A program made the position numbers and the translations under genes. DNA of 64,000 nt from NCBI RefSeq assembly GCF_000744785.1, contig NZ_JQMO01000002.1:930001-994000 (forward strand). Reading direction: 5' to 3'. This stretch comes from Kitasatospora azatica KCTC 9699. Its GTDB lineage: Bacteria; Actinomycetota; Actinomycetes; Streptomycetales; Streptomycetaceae. Positions 1 to 8,623 of the stretch are shown in pieces; positions within the stretch are counted from its first letter, which is position 1; the number at the start of each line of letters is the position of its first letter. The notes beneath the pieces are model-generated. The model had not been told where the DNA came from and ran no database searches. It saw only the letters and a program-made list of their open reading frames with translations.

Positions 1-425
1 GCCGGGAGCGGGCGGTCGAGGATGTCCTGGGCGTAGGTGCCGTTGAAGGCCTTCACCACCTGGTGGCCGATCTGCTGCTCGGTCCAGGCGCTCTCGGTCA
101 GCCCCTCCTCGATCGCGGCGATCCGGCCGTCGCGCTCCTTGGGGTAGTAGTTGCCGGTGTCGATCACGGCGAGGCCCTCGGCGGCGCCGTCGAACAGGCC
201 GGACGGCAGGTCGGGGACGTTCTTCAGCGGGACGGTGACGACCACGATCTCCGCGCCGTTGGCCGCCTCGGCCACCGTGACGGGCGTGGCGCCGGTCTCC
301 TCGGCGAGCGCGGTGAGGGTCTGCGGGCCGCGCGAGTTGGCCACCGACACCTGGTGGCCGAGCGCGGTGAGGCGCCGGGTCAGGTTGCCACCGATGTTGC
401 CCGCGCCGATGATGCCGATCTTCAT
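1..425 (-). CDS. NAD(P)-binding F420-reductase-like oxidoreductase (3' end outside window)
   Basis: The reading frame starts at ATG 425 and is open to the left edge, so only about 141 N-terminal residues are visible. It begins MKIGIIGAGNIGGNLTRR, a Rossmann fold with the GxGxxG dinucleotide loop, then has an ANSRGP segment typical of the NADPH-binding site in NADPH:F420 oxidoreductase-like proteins. Later motifs (VVVTVPL, VIDTGNYYP, VKAFN) match this family. It probably moves hydride between NADPH and a soluble cofactor or substrate in the cytoplasm; whether F420 is the partner cannot be read from the sequence. An alternative is a generic NAD(P)-binding reductase of the same fold. Confidence 0.8.
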   Translation of the reverse strand, partial: MKIGIIGAGNIGGNLTRRLTALGHQVSVANSRGPQTLTALAEETGATPVTVAEAANGAEIVVVTVPLKNVPDLPSGLFDGAAEGLAVIDTGNYYPKERDGRIAAIEEGLTESAWTEQQIGHQVVKAFNGTYAQDILDRPLP

Positions 426-552
426 GGTGCTGTTCCCTCCGAGGTGCTGACGATCAGTAGCTTCATCAGGCACGCAACAGCAGCATCGCGGTAGGTATTT
501 CCACGATCGACCTGGATCCGCCGTTCGGGTGGTGCGGCAAGCGGGTGACCGC

Positions 553-909
553 TCACGGCCTGGCCAGCCGGCGTTCGCCTCCGGCACCGGGTGTGTAGGG
601 CAGGTCGTAGTGCTGGAAGATGGCCGCCTCGTTCTCGGCCGGCAGGATGTCGTCGGTGCCGATCGCGGGGCCGCTCTTCACCTGCGACTTCCGGTACGCC
701 ACCTTGACGTACCCGGGGCCCACCGTCGCGCCGTCCAGCGGCACGAAGACCAGCCGCCGGCGGCCCGGCAGGCCGATCTGCACGGTGGCCATGCTCGGCT
801 GGTCGGTGGCGGTGTCGACGTAGATCGCCTCCAGGGTGCCGATCTTGCGTCCCGCCGAGTCCACCACGGTCTGCATCCGCCATTCGCGGATGTCCCTGAT
901 CCCGATCAT
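553..909 (-). CDS. PRC-barrel domain protein
   Basis: A protein of 118 residues starting MIGIRDIREWR. The PRC-barrel fold covers about residues 5-85 (WRMQTVVDSAGRKIGTLE, then VKVAYRKSQVK), and the tail DILPAENEAAIFQHY is typical of actinobacterial PRC-barrel stress proteins. I chose ATG 909 because a GGAG lies just upstream and because this ATG overlaps the stop of the phosphatase gene as ATGA; an in-frame extension to 984 would lie inside the phosphatase. Translational coupling to that signalling phosphatase suggests a role in the same stress or surface response. The biochemical function of such single-domain proteins is unknown. Confidence 0.8.
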   Translation of the reverse strand: MIGIRDIREWRMQTVVDSAGRKIGTLEAIYVDTATDQPSMATVQIGLPGRRRLVFVPLDGATVGPGYVKVAYRKSQVKSGPAIGTDDILPAENEAAIFQHYDLPYTPGAGGERRLARP

Positions 910-2186
910 CGTGTGCTCCGTTCGAATCGACGAGCACCGCCGAAGGCGGTGGTGGCGGCGGTGCGGAAGGCGGCCGGCTGCCACTCGACCAGCATGATCG
1001 TCGCGTCGTCGGCCAGTGGGCCGCCCCGGTGCGTCAGCAGCTCACCGACCAGGGCCCGCAGGGCCTGGGCGGGCGCGGCGCCGTCGGCCGTCGCCCGGAT
1101 CACCGACTCGGCCAGGCGGTCCTCGCCGAACCGCGACCGCCCGGCGCCCGCCGCCTCGACCACCCCGTCGGTGTGGATCAGCAGCCGGTCCCCGGGGTCG
1201 AGCGAGATCGCGTGCACCGCCCGGGTCAGCTCGGTCAGCCCGGTCACCCCGAGTGGCGGCTCGGCGGGGCGACTCAGTGCGTCGGCGACCAGCTGCTGCC
1301 GCCGGATCAGCAGCGGCGGCGGGTGCCCGCAGTTCGACCAGTGCAGCAGGCCGCTCGGCAGGTCCAGCCGGAGGAAGACGCCGGTCGCGAACCGGTCCGG
1401 GAACCAGCGGGTCAGCGCCAGGTCGGTGGTGCGGACCAGCTCGGGCAGCTCGGCGCCGTTGCGCCGGGCGTTGCGGCAGGCCGCCAGGGCGACGGCGGCG
1501 GTCAGGCCGGCGGTCAGGTCGTGCCCCATCGCGTCGAGGACGGCCGCGTGCAGCACCTCGGCGGCCACCGAGTGCTCGAAGGCATCGCCGCCGAGCTCCT
1601 GGGCCGGCTCCAGGACGGCGGTGGACAGCACCTGGGAGTTGTAGACGGTGCCGGGGGGCAGCAGGGCGCGCAGCAGCTCGGCGGGCAGCGCCAGGGTGTC
1701 GCGCCCGGCGGCGAGCACCATGGCGAGCAGCGCGGCGACCAGCTGGCAGCGGCGCAGCCCGGTGCGGTCCAGGGCGGCGGTGCGCACCCCGAACACGCCG
1801 AGCCGTTCCTCGCCGTGCAGCAGCGGGAACCAGGCGAACACCGTGCCCTGGGCGTCCGCCTCGGTGGTCTGCACCGCGCCGGTCAGCAGGGCCGAGCCGG
1901 CCAGGGTGCCGTCGATCGGCAGCTCGGCGTCGCCGGTGATCGGGCGCAGCCGGCCCTGCGGGAGGTCGGCCAGGTAGACGGTGCCGGCCCCGATCCCGAG
2001 CGCCTGGGTGTACTGCTGCGCCATCAGCGGGACCTTGGCCGGGTCGAGGGCGCAGCCGGTGGTCAGGAAGTCGTCCAGCAACTGTTCGCCGAGGTTCGGC
2101 ACCGGCGTCGCCGGCAGGCCGTTCAGCGAAGGCAGCGGGGACAGCGGGGGCAGCGGGGGCAGCGGGAGCGTCGTCTCGTCGGCCAT
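906..2186 (-). CDS. GAF/SpoIIE-type PP2C serine phosphatase
   Basis: 426 residues from ATG 2186 (MADETTLP). A Pro/Leu-rich N-terminus (about residues 6-18, repeated PPLP) leads into a GAF-like sensor region (about 30-160) and a PPM/SpoIIE phosphatase domain (about 170-405). Metal-binding motifs are visible: GGDAFEH, DAMGHDLTAG and ADDATIML; GGDAF replaces the usual GGDWYD. Relatives dephosphorylate anti-sigma-factor antagonists in partner-switching stress signalling. No anti-sigma kinase or antagonist gene is adjacent. The stop codon overlaps the start of the downstream PRC-barrel gene. The start matches MADE rather than the upstream ATG at 2222, which would add a low-complexity extension. 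Confidence 0.85.
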   Translation of the reverse strand: MADETTLPLPPLPPLSPLPSLNGLPATPVPNLGEQLLDDFLTTGCALDPAKVPLMAQQYTQALGIGAGTVYLADLPQGRLRPITGDAELPIDGTLAGSALLTGAVQTTEADAQGTVFAWFPLLHGEERLGVFGVRTAALDRTGLRRCQLVAALLAMVLAAGRDTLALPAELLRALLPPGTVYNSQVLSTAVLEPAQELGGDAFEHSVAAEVLHAAVLDAMGHDLTAGLTAAVALAACRNARRNGAELPELVRTTDLALTRWFPDRFATGVFLRLDLPSGLLHWSNCGHPPPLLIRRQQLVADALSRPAEPPLGVTGLTELTRAVHAISLDPGDRLLIHTDGVVEAAGAGRSRFGEDRLAESVIRATADGAAPAQALRALVGELLTHRGGPLADDATIMLVEWQPAAFRTAATTAFGGARRFERSTR

Positions 2187-2277
2187 ACGGTCCAGCCCAT
2201 CCCAGGTGCGGCCCGGGCGCACCTCGGGCGAGCCTGGTGGGCGTACGAAGGGCGCACCGCGGCGCCGTGCTCACCCC

Positions 2278-2523
2278 CGCCCGGTGCGTGCGCTCGTCTC
2301 CCGCCGTGAGGGCCGCCGCCCCGATCAGGCCCGCCTCGGGACCGAGCGCGGCGCGGCGGACGGCCGGGACCTGGGCGCACTCCCCCGCCCATAACAGCGA
2401 GCCACACAGCGACCAGTGCCACGTCAGGCAACATCTGCCCGTCCAGGCCCGGCGTCCGGTGCGTGCTCTCGGCGTGCGGGCGGTCTCCGTGTCCCCGATG
2501 TCGAGAGCGGCGAACAGGGTCAC
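2278..2523 (-). pseudogene. ROK-family sugar kinase remnant, internally deleted
   Basis: A GTG at 2523 overlaps the mannosidase stop (GTGA) and begins VTLFAALDIGDTETA, the N-terminus of a ROK hexose kinase, with the usual DIGGTK changed to DIGDTE. After about 35 unrelated residues the same frame gives VPAVRRAALGPEAGLIGAAA, the characteristic ROK C-terminus. Roughly 250 central residues, including the catalytic DxGxGxG and zinc motifs, are missing. An intact gene at this coupled position would be expected to phosphorylate the released mannose or GlcNAc. The ends of the remnant are approximate because the frame stays open beyond it. No other feature is seen in 2187-2519. Confidence 0.6.
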
Positions 2524-5500
2524 CCGCGGGCCAGCCGGAGCGTGACCAACTGGAAGGGCCGCAGCCGCAGTTCGACGGTGTCCTCGGCCATCGCGGGGTG
2601 CTGGTCGAGCGGCCGCTCCAGCAGGTCGCAGGCGAGCGCGCCGGCCAACGGGAAGGAGGTGCGCAGCCGGGCCGTGGCGCGGCCACCGTGGGCCTCGTAC
2701 AGGCGCACGATGACGTCGCCGCTCTGGTCGTCGGCGAGTTTGACGGCGCTGACCACCACGGCCTGATGGTCCAGAGCGACCAGTGGGACGACCTCGGCGC
2801 TGCCCGCCACCCGGCGTTCGGGCAGGTTGATGTAGTGGCCCTCCGAGACGGCGGCGGCGATGTCGGCGCCGGGGACCAGGGCGTGCCGGAAGCGGTGGGT
2901 GCCCTGGTCGGTGTGCGGGTCGGGGAAGCGCGGTGCGCGCAGCAGCGAGACCCGGACCGTGGTGGTGGTGCCCTGGTCGGCGGGGCGGACGGTGCGGGTG
3001 AGGTCGTGGCCGTAGGTGGAGGAGGTGACCAGGGCGACGCCCCAGCCGGGCTCGGCGAGGTGGACGAAGCGGTGGTTGCAGGCCTCGAACTTGGCCGCCT
3101 CCCAACTGGTGTTGGTGTGGGTCGGCCGGTGCAGGTGGCCGAACTGCGTTTCGGCGGCGTAGCGGTCGGTGTGCAGGTCGAGCGGGAAGGCGGCCTTGAG
3201 GAACTTCTCGGTCTCGTGCCAGTCCACCTCGGTGTCGAGGTCCAGGCGCTTGGCCCCGGCGGTCAGGGTGAGGGTCTGGGTCACCCTCGACTCGCCGAAG
3301 GAGCGGGTGACTTGGACGGCTGCGGACTCCGGGCCGGCGGCGGTGACGGTGATCGCGTCGACGGCGGTCAGGTCGGTGACGGTGTTGCGGTAGAACTGGT
3401 CGACGTCCCAGGCGTCCCACATGTTCGGGAAGTCCGGGTGGAGTTGCAGTAGGTTGGCCGCCGCGCCGGGGGCGACGGTCTCGCGTTCGGCGGCCAGGTC
3501 GTGGACCGAGACCACCAGTCCGCGCTCGTCCACCTCGACCCGCAGCAGGTCGTTGGCGAGCAGGAAGCCGCCGCCGGGCCGGGGTTGGACGGTGCAGCCG
3601 CCGGCGGCCGGCGGGGCCGGGCGGGCGCCGCCGGCCGGGATGCCCGCGCGCCGGTGCGGGGCGGCGTTGAAGACGATCTCCGAGGTTCCCTCACCAGCCA
3701 GTGCGTGCTGGGCAGTTGCGATGATCCCGGTCAGCTCCTCGGCGACGGCGGCATAGCTGTGCTCGGCCTCGCGGTGCACCCAGGCGATCGAGGAGCCGGG
3801 CAGGATGTCGTGGAACTGGTGCAGCAGCACGGTCTTCCAGATCCGGTCCAACTCCTGGTAGGGGTACGGCACGCCTGCCTGAACGGCCGCGGTGGCGGAC
3901 CAGAGTTCGGCTTCGCGCAGCAGGTTCTCGCTGGCCCGGTTGCCCTGCTTGGTCTTCGCCTGACTGGTCAGGGTGGCGCGGTGCAGTTCGAGGTAGAGCT
4001 CGCCGGCCCAGACCGGCGGGTTCGGGTACTCGGCCTGCGCCTTGGCGAAGAACTCGGCCGGCGTCTCCCAGCGCACCGTGGCCGAGCCTTCGAGGTTGCG
4101 CAGCCGGGCCGCCTTCGCCACCATCTCGCGCGTCGTGCCCCCGCCGCCGTCGCCCCAGCCGGTCGGGGCGAGCGAGTGGCGAGCCCGGCCCTTGTCCTTG
4201 AAGTTGCGGGCGGCGTGGGCGATCTCCTTGCCATTCATGGAGCAGTTGTAGGTGTCGATCGGCGGGAAGTGGGTGAAGATCCGGGTGCCGTCGATGCCCT
4301 CCCACCAGAAGGTGTGGTGCGGGAAGGTGTTGACCTGGCTCCAGGAGATCTTCTGGGTGAGCAGCCACTTGGCGCCGGCCGCCTTGATGATCTGGGGCAG
4401 CCCGGCGGCGAAGCCGAAGGTGTCCGGCAGCCAGGCTTCCTCGTTCTCGATGCCGAACTCCTCCAGGAAGAACCGTTTGCCGTGCACGAACTGGCGGGCC
4501 ATCGCCTCCGAGCCCGGCATGTTGGTGTCCGACTCCACCCACATCCCGCCGGCCGGCACGAACCGGCCCTCGGCCACCGCCTGCTTGACCTTGGCGTAGA
4601 CCTCGGGGCGGTGCTCCTTGATCCAGGCGTACTGCTGGGCCTGGGACATGGTGTAGACGAACTCCGCCTCGTCCTCCAGCAGGGCGGTCATGTTGGCGGT
4701 GGTGCGGGCCACCTTGCGGACCGTTTCGCGCAGCGGCCACAGCCAGGCGGAGTCGATGTGCGCGTGCCCGACCGCGCTGATCCGGTGCGCGGACGGCACG
4801 GCGGGCGCGGCGAGCACCTCGGTGAGCCGCGAACGGGCCCCGGCGGCCGTGGCGTTGACGTCCTGCAGGTCGATCGCGTCCAGGGCCCGCTCGACCGCCC
4901 GCAGGATCTCCCAGCGCCGGGCGCCGTCCACCGGCAGTTCGGCCATCAACTCGCCCAGCACCTCGAGGTCCTGGACCAGCTGCCAGACCGTCTCGTCGAA
5001 GACCGCCAGGTCCATCCGGGCCAACCGGTACTGCGGTCGGCTCCCGGCGGTCGCCTTGTCGCCCAACGCGGTCGGCAGGAAAGGGTGGTAGTCCAGGATC
5101 ACCGGGTTGGACGCGGCCTCGACGTGCAGCAGGACCTGCTCGCCACCGGCGGCGGGGGCCGCGATCCGCACCCACTGGTTGCGCGGGTTGAGGCCCTTCA
5201 CCGGCGATCCGTCCGGCCGGTAGACCAGGCCCTCGCACTGGAAGCCGGGCATGTTCTCGTCGAAGCCGAGGTCGAGCAGTGCCTCGACGGTGCGGCCGGC
5301 CCAGGTGCTGGGCACGGTGCCGGCGACGGTGAACCAGCTGGTGCCCCAGGGCGCGCCCCACCGCTGCCCGACGGCGATCGGGGTGCGCGGCGCAGCCAGG
5401 CCCTCGGCGACCGGGACCGGCTCGTCGGGCGCCGTCCAGACGGAGACCTGGAGCGGCACCGACTCGGGGTGGACGGCGGGCCGGATCCGCTCCTCCAGTA

Positions 5501-5543
5501 CGCGCTTGAGGCGGGACTCGACCAGGCTGCGGTCGTCATGCAT
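2520..5543 (-). CDS. GH38 alpha-mannosidase (cytoplasmic type)
   Basis: 1007 residues, the usual size for bacterial GH38 enzymes. An N-terminal beta domain (about 1-250) precedes the catalytic domain with the zinc motif HAHIDSAW (D264) and the nucleophile in LPDTFGF (D374). A later GDGGGGT loop and the C-terminal beta-sandwich domains complete the fold. No signal peptide is present, so it should act on imported manno-oligosaccharides, cutting alpha-mannosyl linkages with retention. It lies 66 bp after the GH5-like gene in the LacI-controlled leftward operon, and its stop overlaps the start of the ROK kinase remnant. Confidence 0.93.
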   Translation of the reverse strand: MHDDRSLVESRLKRVLEERIRPAVHPESVPLQVSVWTAPDEPVPVAEGLAAPRTPIAVGQRWGAPWGTSWFTVAGTVPSTWAGRTVEALLDLGFDENMPGFQCEGLVYRPDGSPVKGLNPRNQWVRIAAPAAGGEQVLLHVEAASNPVILDYHPFLPTALGDKATAGSRPQYRLARMDLAVFDETVWQLVQDLEVLGELMAELPVDGARRWEILRAVERALDAIDLQDVNATAAGARSRLTEVLAAPAVPSAHRISAVGHAHIDSAWLWPLRETVRKVARTTANMTALLEDEAEFVYTMSQAQQYAWIKEHRPEVYAKVKQAVAEGRFVPAGGMWVESDTNMPGSEAMARQFVHGKRFFLEEFGIENEEAWLPDTFGFAAGLPQIIKAAGAKWLLTQKISWSQVNTFPHHTFWWEGIDGTRIFTHFPPIDTYNCSMNGKEIAHAARNFKDKGRARHSLAPTGWGDGGGGTTREMVAKAARLRNLEGSATVRWETPAEFFAKAQAEYPNPPVWAGELYLELHRATLTSQAKTKQGNRASENLLREAELWSATAAVQAGVPYPYQELDRIWKTVLLHQFHDILPGSSIAWVHREAEHSYAAVAEELTGIIATAQHALAGEGTSEIVFNAAPHRRAGIPAGGARPAPPAAGGCTVQPRPGGGFLLANDLLRVEVDERGLVVSVHDLAAERETVAPGAAANLLQLHPDFPNMWDAWDVDQFYRNTVTDLTAVDAITVTAAGPESAAVQVTRSFGESRVTQTLTLTAGAKRLDLDTEVDWHETEKFLKAAFPLDLHTDRYAAETQFGHLHRPTHTNTSWEAAKFEACNHRFVHLAEPGWGVALVTSSTYGHDLTRTVRPADQGTTTTVRVSLLRAPRFPDPHTDQGTHRFRHALVPGADIAAAVSEGHYINLPERRVAGSAEVVPLVALDHQAVVVSAVKLADDQSGDVIVRLYEAHGGRATARLRTSFPLAGALACDLLERPLDQHPAMAEDTVELRLRPFQLVTLRLARG

Positions 5544-5609
5544 GGCTCGGGCTCCAAGAGGGGTCGGGTGCTGGCCGGGTATTGCAACAGCGGATGCGCT
5601 GACGGATGG

Positions 5610-6845
5610 TCAGGAGATCTGGTCGACCGTCACGACTTCGGTGATACCGCGCGCGGCCAGGTGCTGCTGGTCCGACGCGCGGGCGGCGAGCACGACGGTC
5701 GGGCGCGCGCCCGATTCGGCCAGCCGCATGAAGGCCTCGAAGAAGGCTCCGCCGGGGGCGCAGAGCGAGCGCTTGGTCACCTGCTCGGGCAGGTCGAGGA
5801 CCAGCGCGGTGGTCCTGGGCCGGGCCGGACGTCCGTTGGCGCGGGCCTCGGCGACCAGTCGGGCCAGGCTGCGTCCGGCCGGCTTGACCTGCCGGTCGTT
5901 GGTCAACAGGCCGAGGCTGTACTCGAGTTCGGGGAAGTCGGCCAGCGAGCGGTCCACGTCGTGCGAGCACCACCAGGTGACACCCCACAGGTCGGGGCAG
6001 TCCAGCGCGGCGGCCACCGTGGCCTCGGTGAACCGGGCGGCCAGTGCGGGCGGGATGTGCGGGGCCGGTGCCCCGACCTCCTGCAGCCACACCGGGCGGT
6101 GCGGGTCCTCGGCCCAGGCCTTGGCGAGTTCGACCAGGTAGGCGGCGTGCTGGGCGGTGGCCGTGGAGTGCGGGCCGTAGCGCTGGGCGGTGCCGTTGAA
6201 GACCCAGGAGTGGACGGCGGTCGCGGCGCCGATCCGGGCCGCGTGCGCGGGGGTGAACGGGTGGTCGTCCTGGTACCAGGCCGCGTCGTACTCCGCGTGC
6301 AGGTGCAGCCGGCCCGGAGCGCCCTGCTCGCAGGCGGCCAGCACCCGGCCGAGCCAGGCGGCCGCCTGCTCCGTGGTGATCCGGTCCGGGTCGGGGTGCG
6401 GATCGCCGGAGAACTGGTTGATCTCGTTGCCGACGGTCATGCCGAGGAAGTTGGGCCGCTCGGCCAACGCCCCGGCCAGGGTGCGCAGATAGACCAGCTG
6501 CCCCTCGATCACCTCGGGATCGGTGAACAGGTTCCGCCGGTGCCAGGTGCTGGTCCACGCGGGCAGGAAGTCGAAACTGGACAGGTGGCCCTGCAGGCCG
6601 TCGACCGCGACGTCCAGCCCCCGTTCGGCGGCCGCGTCCACCAGCGCGACCAGCTGCTCGACGGCGCGCGGGCGGATCAGCGTGCGGTTGGGCTGGAACA
6701 GCGGCCAGAGCGGGAAGGCCCGGATGTGGTCCAGGCCGAGCGCCGCGACCGAGTCCAGATCGGCCCGCACCTCGTCCAGCTCGAAGTCCAGCCAGTGGTG
6801 GAACCAGCCTTTGCTGGGCGTGTAGTTGACACCGAACCGCGGCAT
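5610..6845 (-). CDS. GH5-like glycoside hydrolase, probable beta-mannosidase
   Basis: 411 residues starting MPRFGVNYTPSKGWFHHW. It looks like a clan-A TIM barrel: GNEIN supplies the acid/base glutamate (E141), and LQEVGAP supplies the nucleophile (E256). The N-terminus and length resemble GH5 subfamily 18 beta-mannosidases that cut the Man-beta-1,4-GlcNAc core of N-glycans in bifidobacteria and Streptomyces; this assignment is from memory of the family. No signal peptide is seen, so it acts inside the cell. It lies 7 bp after the ABC permease gene and before the GH38 gene, which fits stepwise trimming of imported glycans. The C-terminal 60 residues are not clearly part of the barrel. Confidence 0.82.
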   Translation of the reverse strand: MPRFGVNYTPSKGWFHHWLDFELDEVRADLDSVAALGLDHIRAFPLWPLFQPNRTLIRPRAVEQLVALVDAAAERGLDVAVDGLQGHLSSFDFLPAWTSTWHRRNLFTDPEVIEGQLVYLRTLAGALAERPNFLGMTVGNEINQFSGDPHPDPDRITTEQAAAWLGRVLAACEQGAPGRLHLHAEYDAAWYQDDHPFTPAHAARIGAATAVHSWVFNGTAQRYGPHSTATAQHAAYLVELAKAWAEDPHRPVWLQEVGAPAPHIPPALAARFTEATVAAALDCPDLWGVTWWCSHDVDRSLADFPELEYSLGLLTNDRQVKPAGRSLARLVAEARANGRPARPRTTALVLDLPEQVTKRSLCAPGGAFFEAFMRLAESGARPTVVLAARASDQQHLAARGITEVVTVDQIS

Positions 6846-6852
6846 TTGCGCA

Positions 6853-7722
6853 TCAGCCCTTCACCGCGCCCTCGCCGACGCCGCGGAAGAAGTACCGCTG
6901 CAGTGCGACGAAGAGCGCCAGAATCGGCAGCAGCGCGATCATGGCACCCGCGGCGATGATCCGCGGGTCGGCCGAGAAGACGCTGTGCAGGTAGGAGAGT
7001 CCAACGGTGAGGGTCAGCTTGTCCGGGCTCTGCAGCACCAGCAGTGGCCACAGGAAGTCGTCCCAGGCACCGATGAAGGTCAGGATCGCGATCACGCTGA
7101 GCGTGCCCTTGGCGCTGGGCAGCGCGATCCAGCGCAGCCGCTGCCAGACGTCGGCGCCGTCGATCACGGCGGCCTCCTCCACGTCGGCGGGGATCGCCAG
7201 GAAGGCGTTGCGCATCAGCAGCACGTTCAGCGCGCCGATCATGGCGGGCAGCGCCACCCCGAGCAGCGAGTTGCCGAGGCCGAGCCTGGTCACCGTCTGG
7301 TACTGGGAGATCAGCGTGACCTCGCCGGGCAGCACCAGAGTGGACAGGAAGAGGCCGAGCACCAGCCGGCGGCCGCGGAACCGCAGTCGGGCCAGCGCGT
7401 AGCCGGCGGCGGTGGCGCCAACCAGGTTGCCGCCCACACAGAGCACCGCGACGATCACCGAGTTGAGCGCGAAGTGCGCGATCGGGACGGTCCGGGCGAC
7501 CTGACCGTAGTTGGCGAAGGTCGGGTGCTCGGGCAGCAGTCGGGGCGTGACGGGGTAGACGTCCTCGATGACGCTCTTCAGCGAGGTGGCCAGCTCCCAG
7601 AGCATCGGGCCGACGGTGATGGCGAGCACCGCGAGCAGGGTCAGGTAGCGGGCCGTCAGGCCGAGCGGCGTGACGGCGTCGAAGACCGGGGAACGCCGCC
7701 TCGTCGGCCGGGACTTGGTCAC
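6853..7722 (-). CDS. Carbohydrate ABC transporter permease (MalG-type)
   Basis: 289 residues with six predicted membrane segments, the first around residues 25-45 (LTLLAVLAITVGPMLW). The conserved cytoplasmic EAA loop that contacts the ATPase is visible as EEAAVIDGADVWQRLRWIALP. The start is GTG 7722, which overlaps the stop of the partner permease (GTGA) and has a GGAGGG ribosome site. It forms the membrane channel with the preceding permease. No dedicated ATPase is encoded in the operon, as is usual in Streptomyces, where the shared ATPase MsiK energises sugar importers; that is established for the genus but not shown here. Confidence 0.93.
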   Translation of the reverse strand: MTKSRPTRRRSPVFDAVTPLGLTARYLTLLAVLAITVGPMLWELATSLKSVIEDVYPVTPRLLPEHPTFANYGQVARTVPIAHFALNSVIVAVLCVGGNLVGATAAGYALARLRFRGRRLVLGLFLSTLVLPGEVTLISQYQTVTRLGLGNSLLGVALPAMIGALNVLLMRNAFLAIPADVEEAAVIDGADVWQRLRWIALPSAKGTLSVIAILTFIGAWDDFLWPLLVLQSPDKLTLTVGLSYLHSVFSADPRIIAAGAMIALLPILALFVALQRYFFRGVGEGAVKG

Positions 7723-8594
7723 TGATCGACCCTCCGGTTCCAGCGGGCGAGCAGCACCAGCGGCCCGACGGTGAGCAGGAAGAGCAGCACGCTGAGCGCC
7801 GAGGCGTAGCCGAGCCGCCCGTCGCTGCCCGAGGCGGCCTGCTGGATCAGCATCACCAGCGAGACGTCCTGCCCGCCGATGCCGCCGGTGCGCCCGCCCA
7901 GGATGTACAGCTCGGAGAAGACCCGCATCGCGTTGACCGCGATCAGTACCGCGACCAGCGCCATGGTCCCGCGCACCCCCGGCACGGTGACCGCCCAGAA
8001 CCGCCGCGCCGCGCCGGCGCCGTCCACCGCGGCGGCCTCGTGCAGCTCGCGGCGGACGTTTCCGAGCGCGGAGAGGTAGAGCACCATGTAGTAGCCCAGG
8101 CCCTTCCAGACCGTCAGGGCGATCGCGCTGAACAGCAGCAGCCAGCGGTCGGTCAGGAAGGGCAGTGCCGCGTGGATCAGGCCGAACTGCTCGGCCAGGC
8201 CGTTGACCAGGCCGCGGTCGTCCAGCAGCCACTGCCAGATCAGCGCCACCACCACGGCGGAGGCGATCACCGGGAAGTAGAAGACGGTCCGGAAGAAGCC
8301 CATGAACGGCAGCGTGCGCTGGACCAGCAGGGCGAGCAGCAGCGGCAGGAAGGTCAGCAGCGGGACGCAGACCGCCATGAAGACCAGGGTGTTGAGGATC
8401 GCGTCGCGCAGGTGCGGGTCGTGCCACATCAGGGAGTAGTTGCGAAGGCCGATGAACTGCCCGCCGCTGAGGGTGTGCACGTTGGTGAAGGAGAGCACGC
8501 CGGTGTTGAGCGCGGGCCAGAGGCTGAAGACGGCCAGCCAGAGCAGCGCGGGGGCGACCAGCAGCCAAGGTGTGTACGGGCGGTGGGATCTCAT
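7719..8594 (-). CDS. Carbohydrate ABC transporter permease (MalF-type)
   Basis: 291 residues starting MRSHRPYTPWLLVAPALLW. Six membrane helices are apparent and the EAA loop reads HEAAAVDGAGAARRFWAVTVP. It pairs with the following permease, whose start overlaps this stop. The ATG at 8594 begins the transmembrane protein directly, 29 bp after the binding-protein gene. In-frame sequence extends far upstream only because the antisense and alternate frames are open in GC-rich DNA. It probably imports the oligosaccharide bound by the upstream lipoprotein. Confidence 0.92.
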   Translation of the reverse strand: MRSHRPYTPWLLVAPALLWLAVFSLWPALNTGVLSFTNVHTLSGGQFIGLRNYSLMWHDPHLRDAILNTLVFMAVCVPLLTFLPLLLALLVQRTLPFMGFFRTVFYFPVIASAVVVALIWQWLLDDRGLVNGLAEQFGLIHAALPFLTDRWLLLFSAIALTVWKGLGYYMVLYLSALGNVRRELHEAAAVDGAGAARRFWAVTVPGVRGTMALVAVLIAVNAMRVFSELYILGGRTGGIGGQDVSLVMLIQQAASGSDGRLGYASALSVLLFLLTVGPLVLLARWNRRVDQ

Positions 8595-8623
8595 CGGCTC
8601 CTCGCCGGGTCGGTGGCGGACGG

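Noticed and set aside
1042..2277. Continuation of the ROK-kinase frame leftward as one long protein.
   Set aside because: From here it overlaps the phosphatase gene in a wrong frame and becomes Arg/Pro-rich noise; only the part right of 2278 resembles a ROK kinase.
3501..6959. A 1152-codon open frame on the plus strand across the mannosidase and GH5-like genes.
   Set aside because: It is antisense to two clear enzymes, has no domain and shows the Gly/Arg/Val/Gln-rich composition of GC-rich shadow frames.
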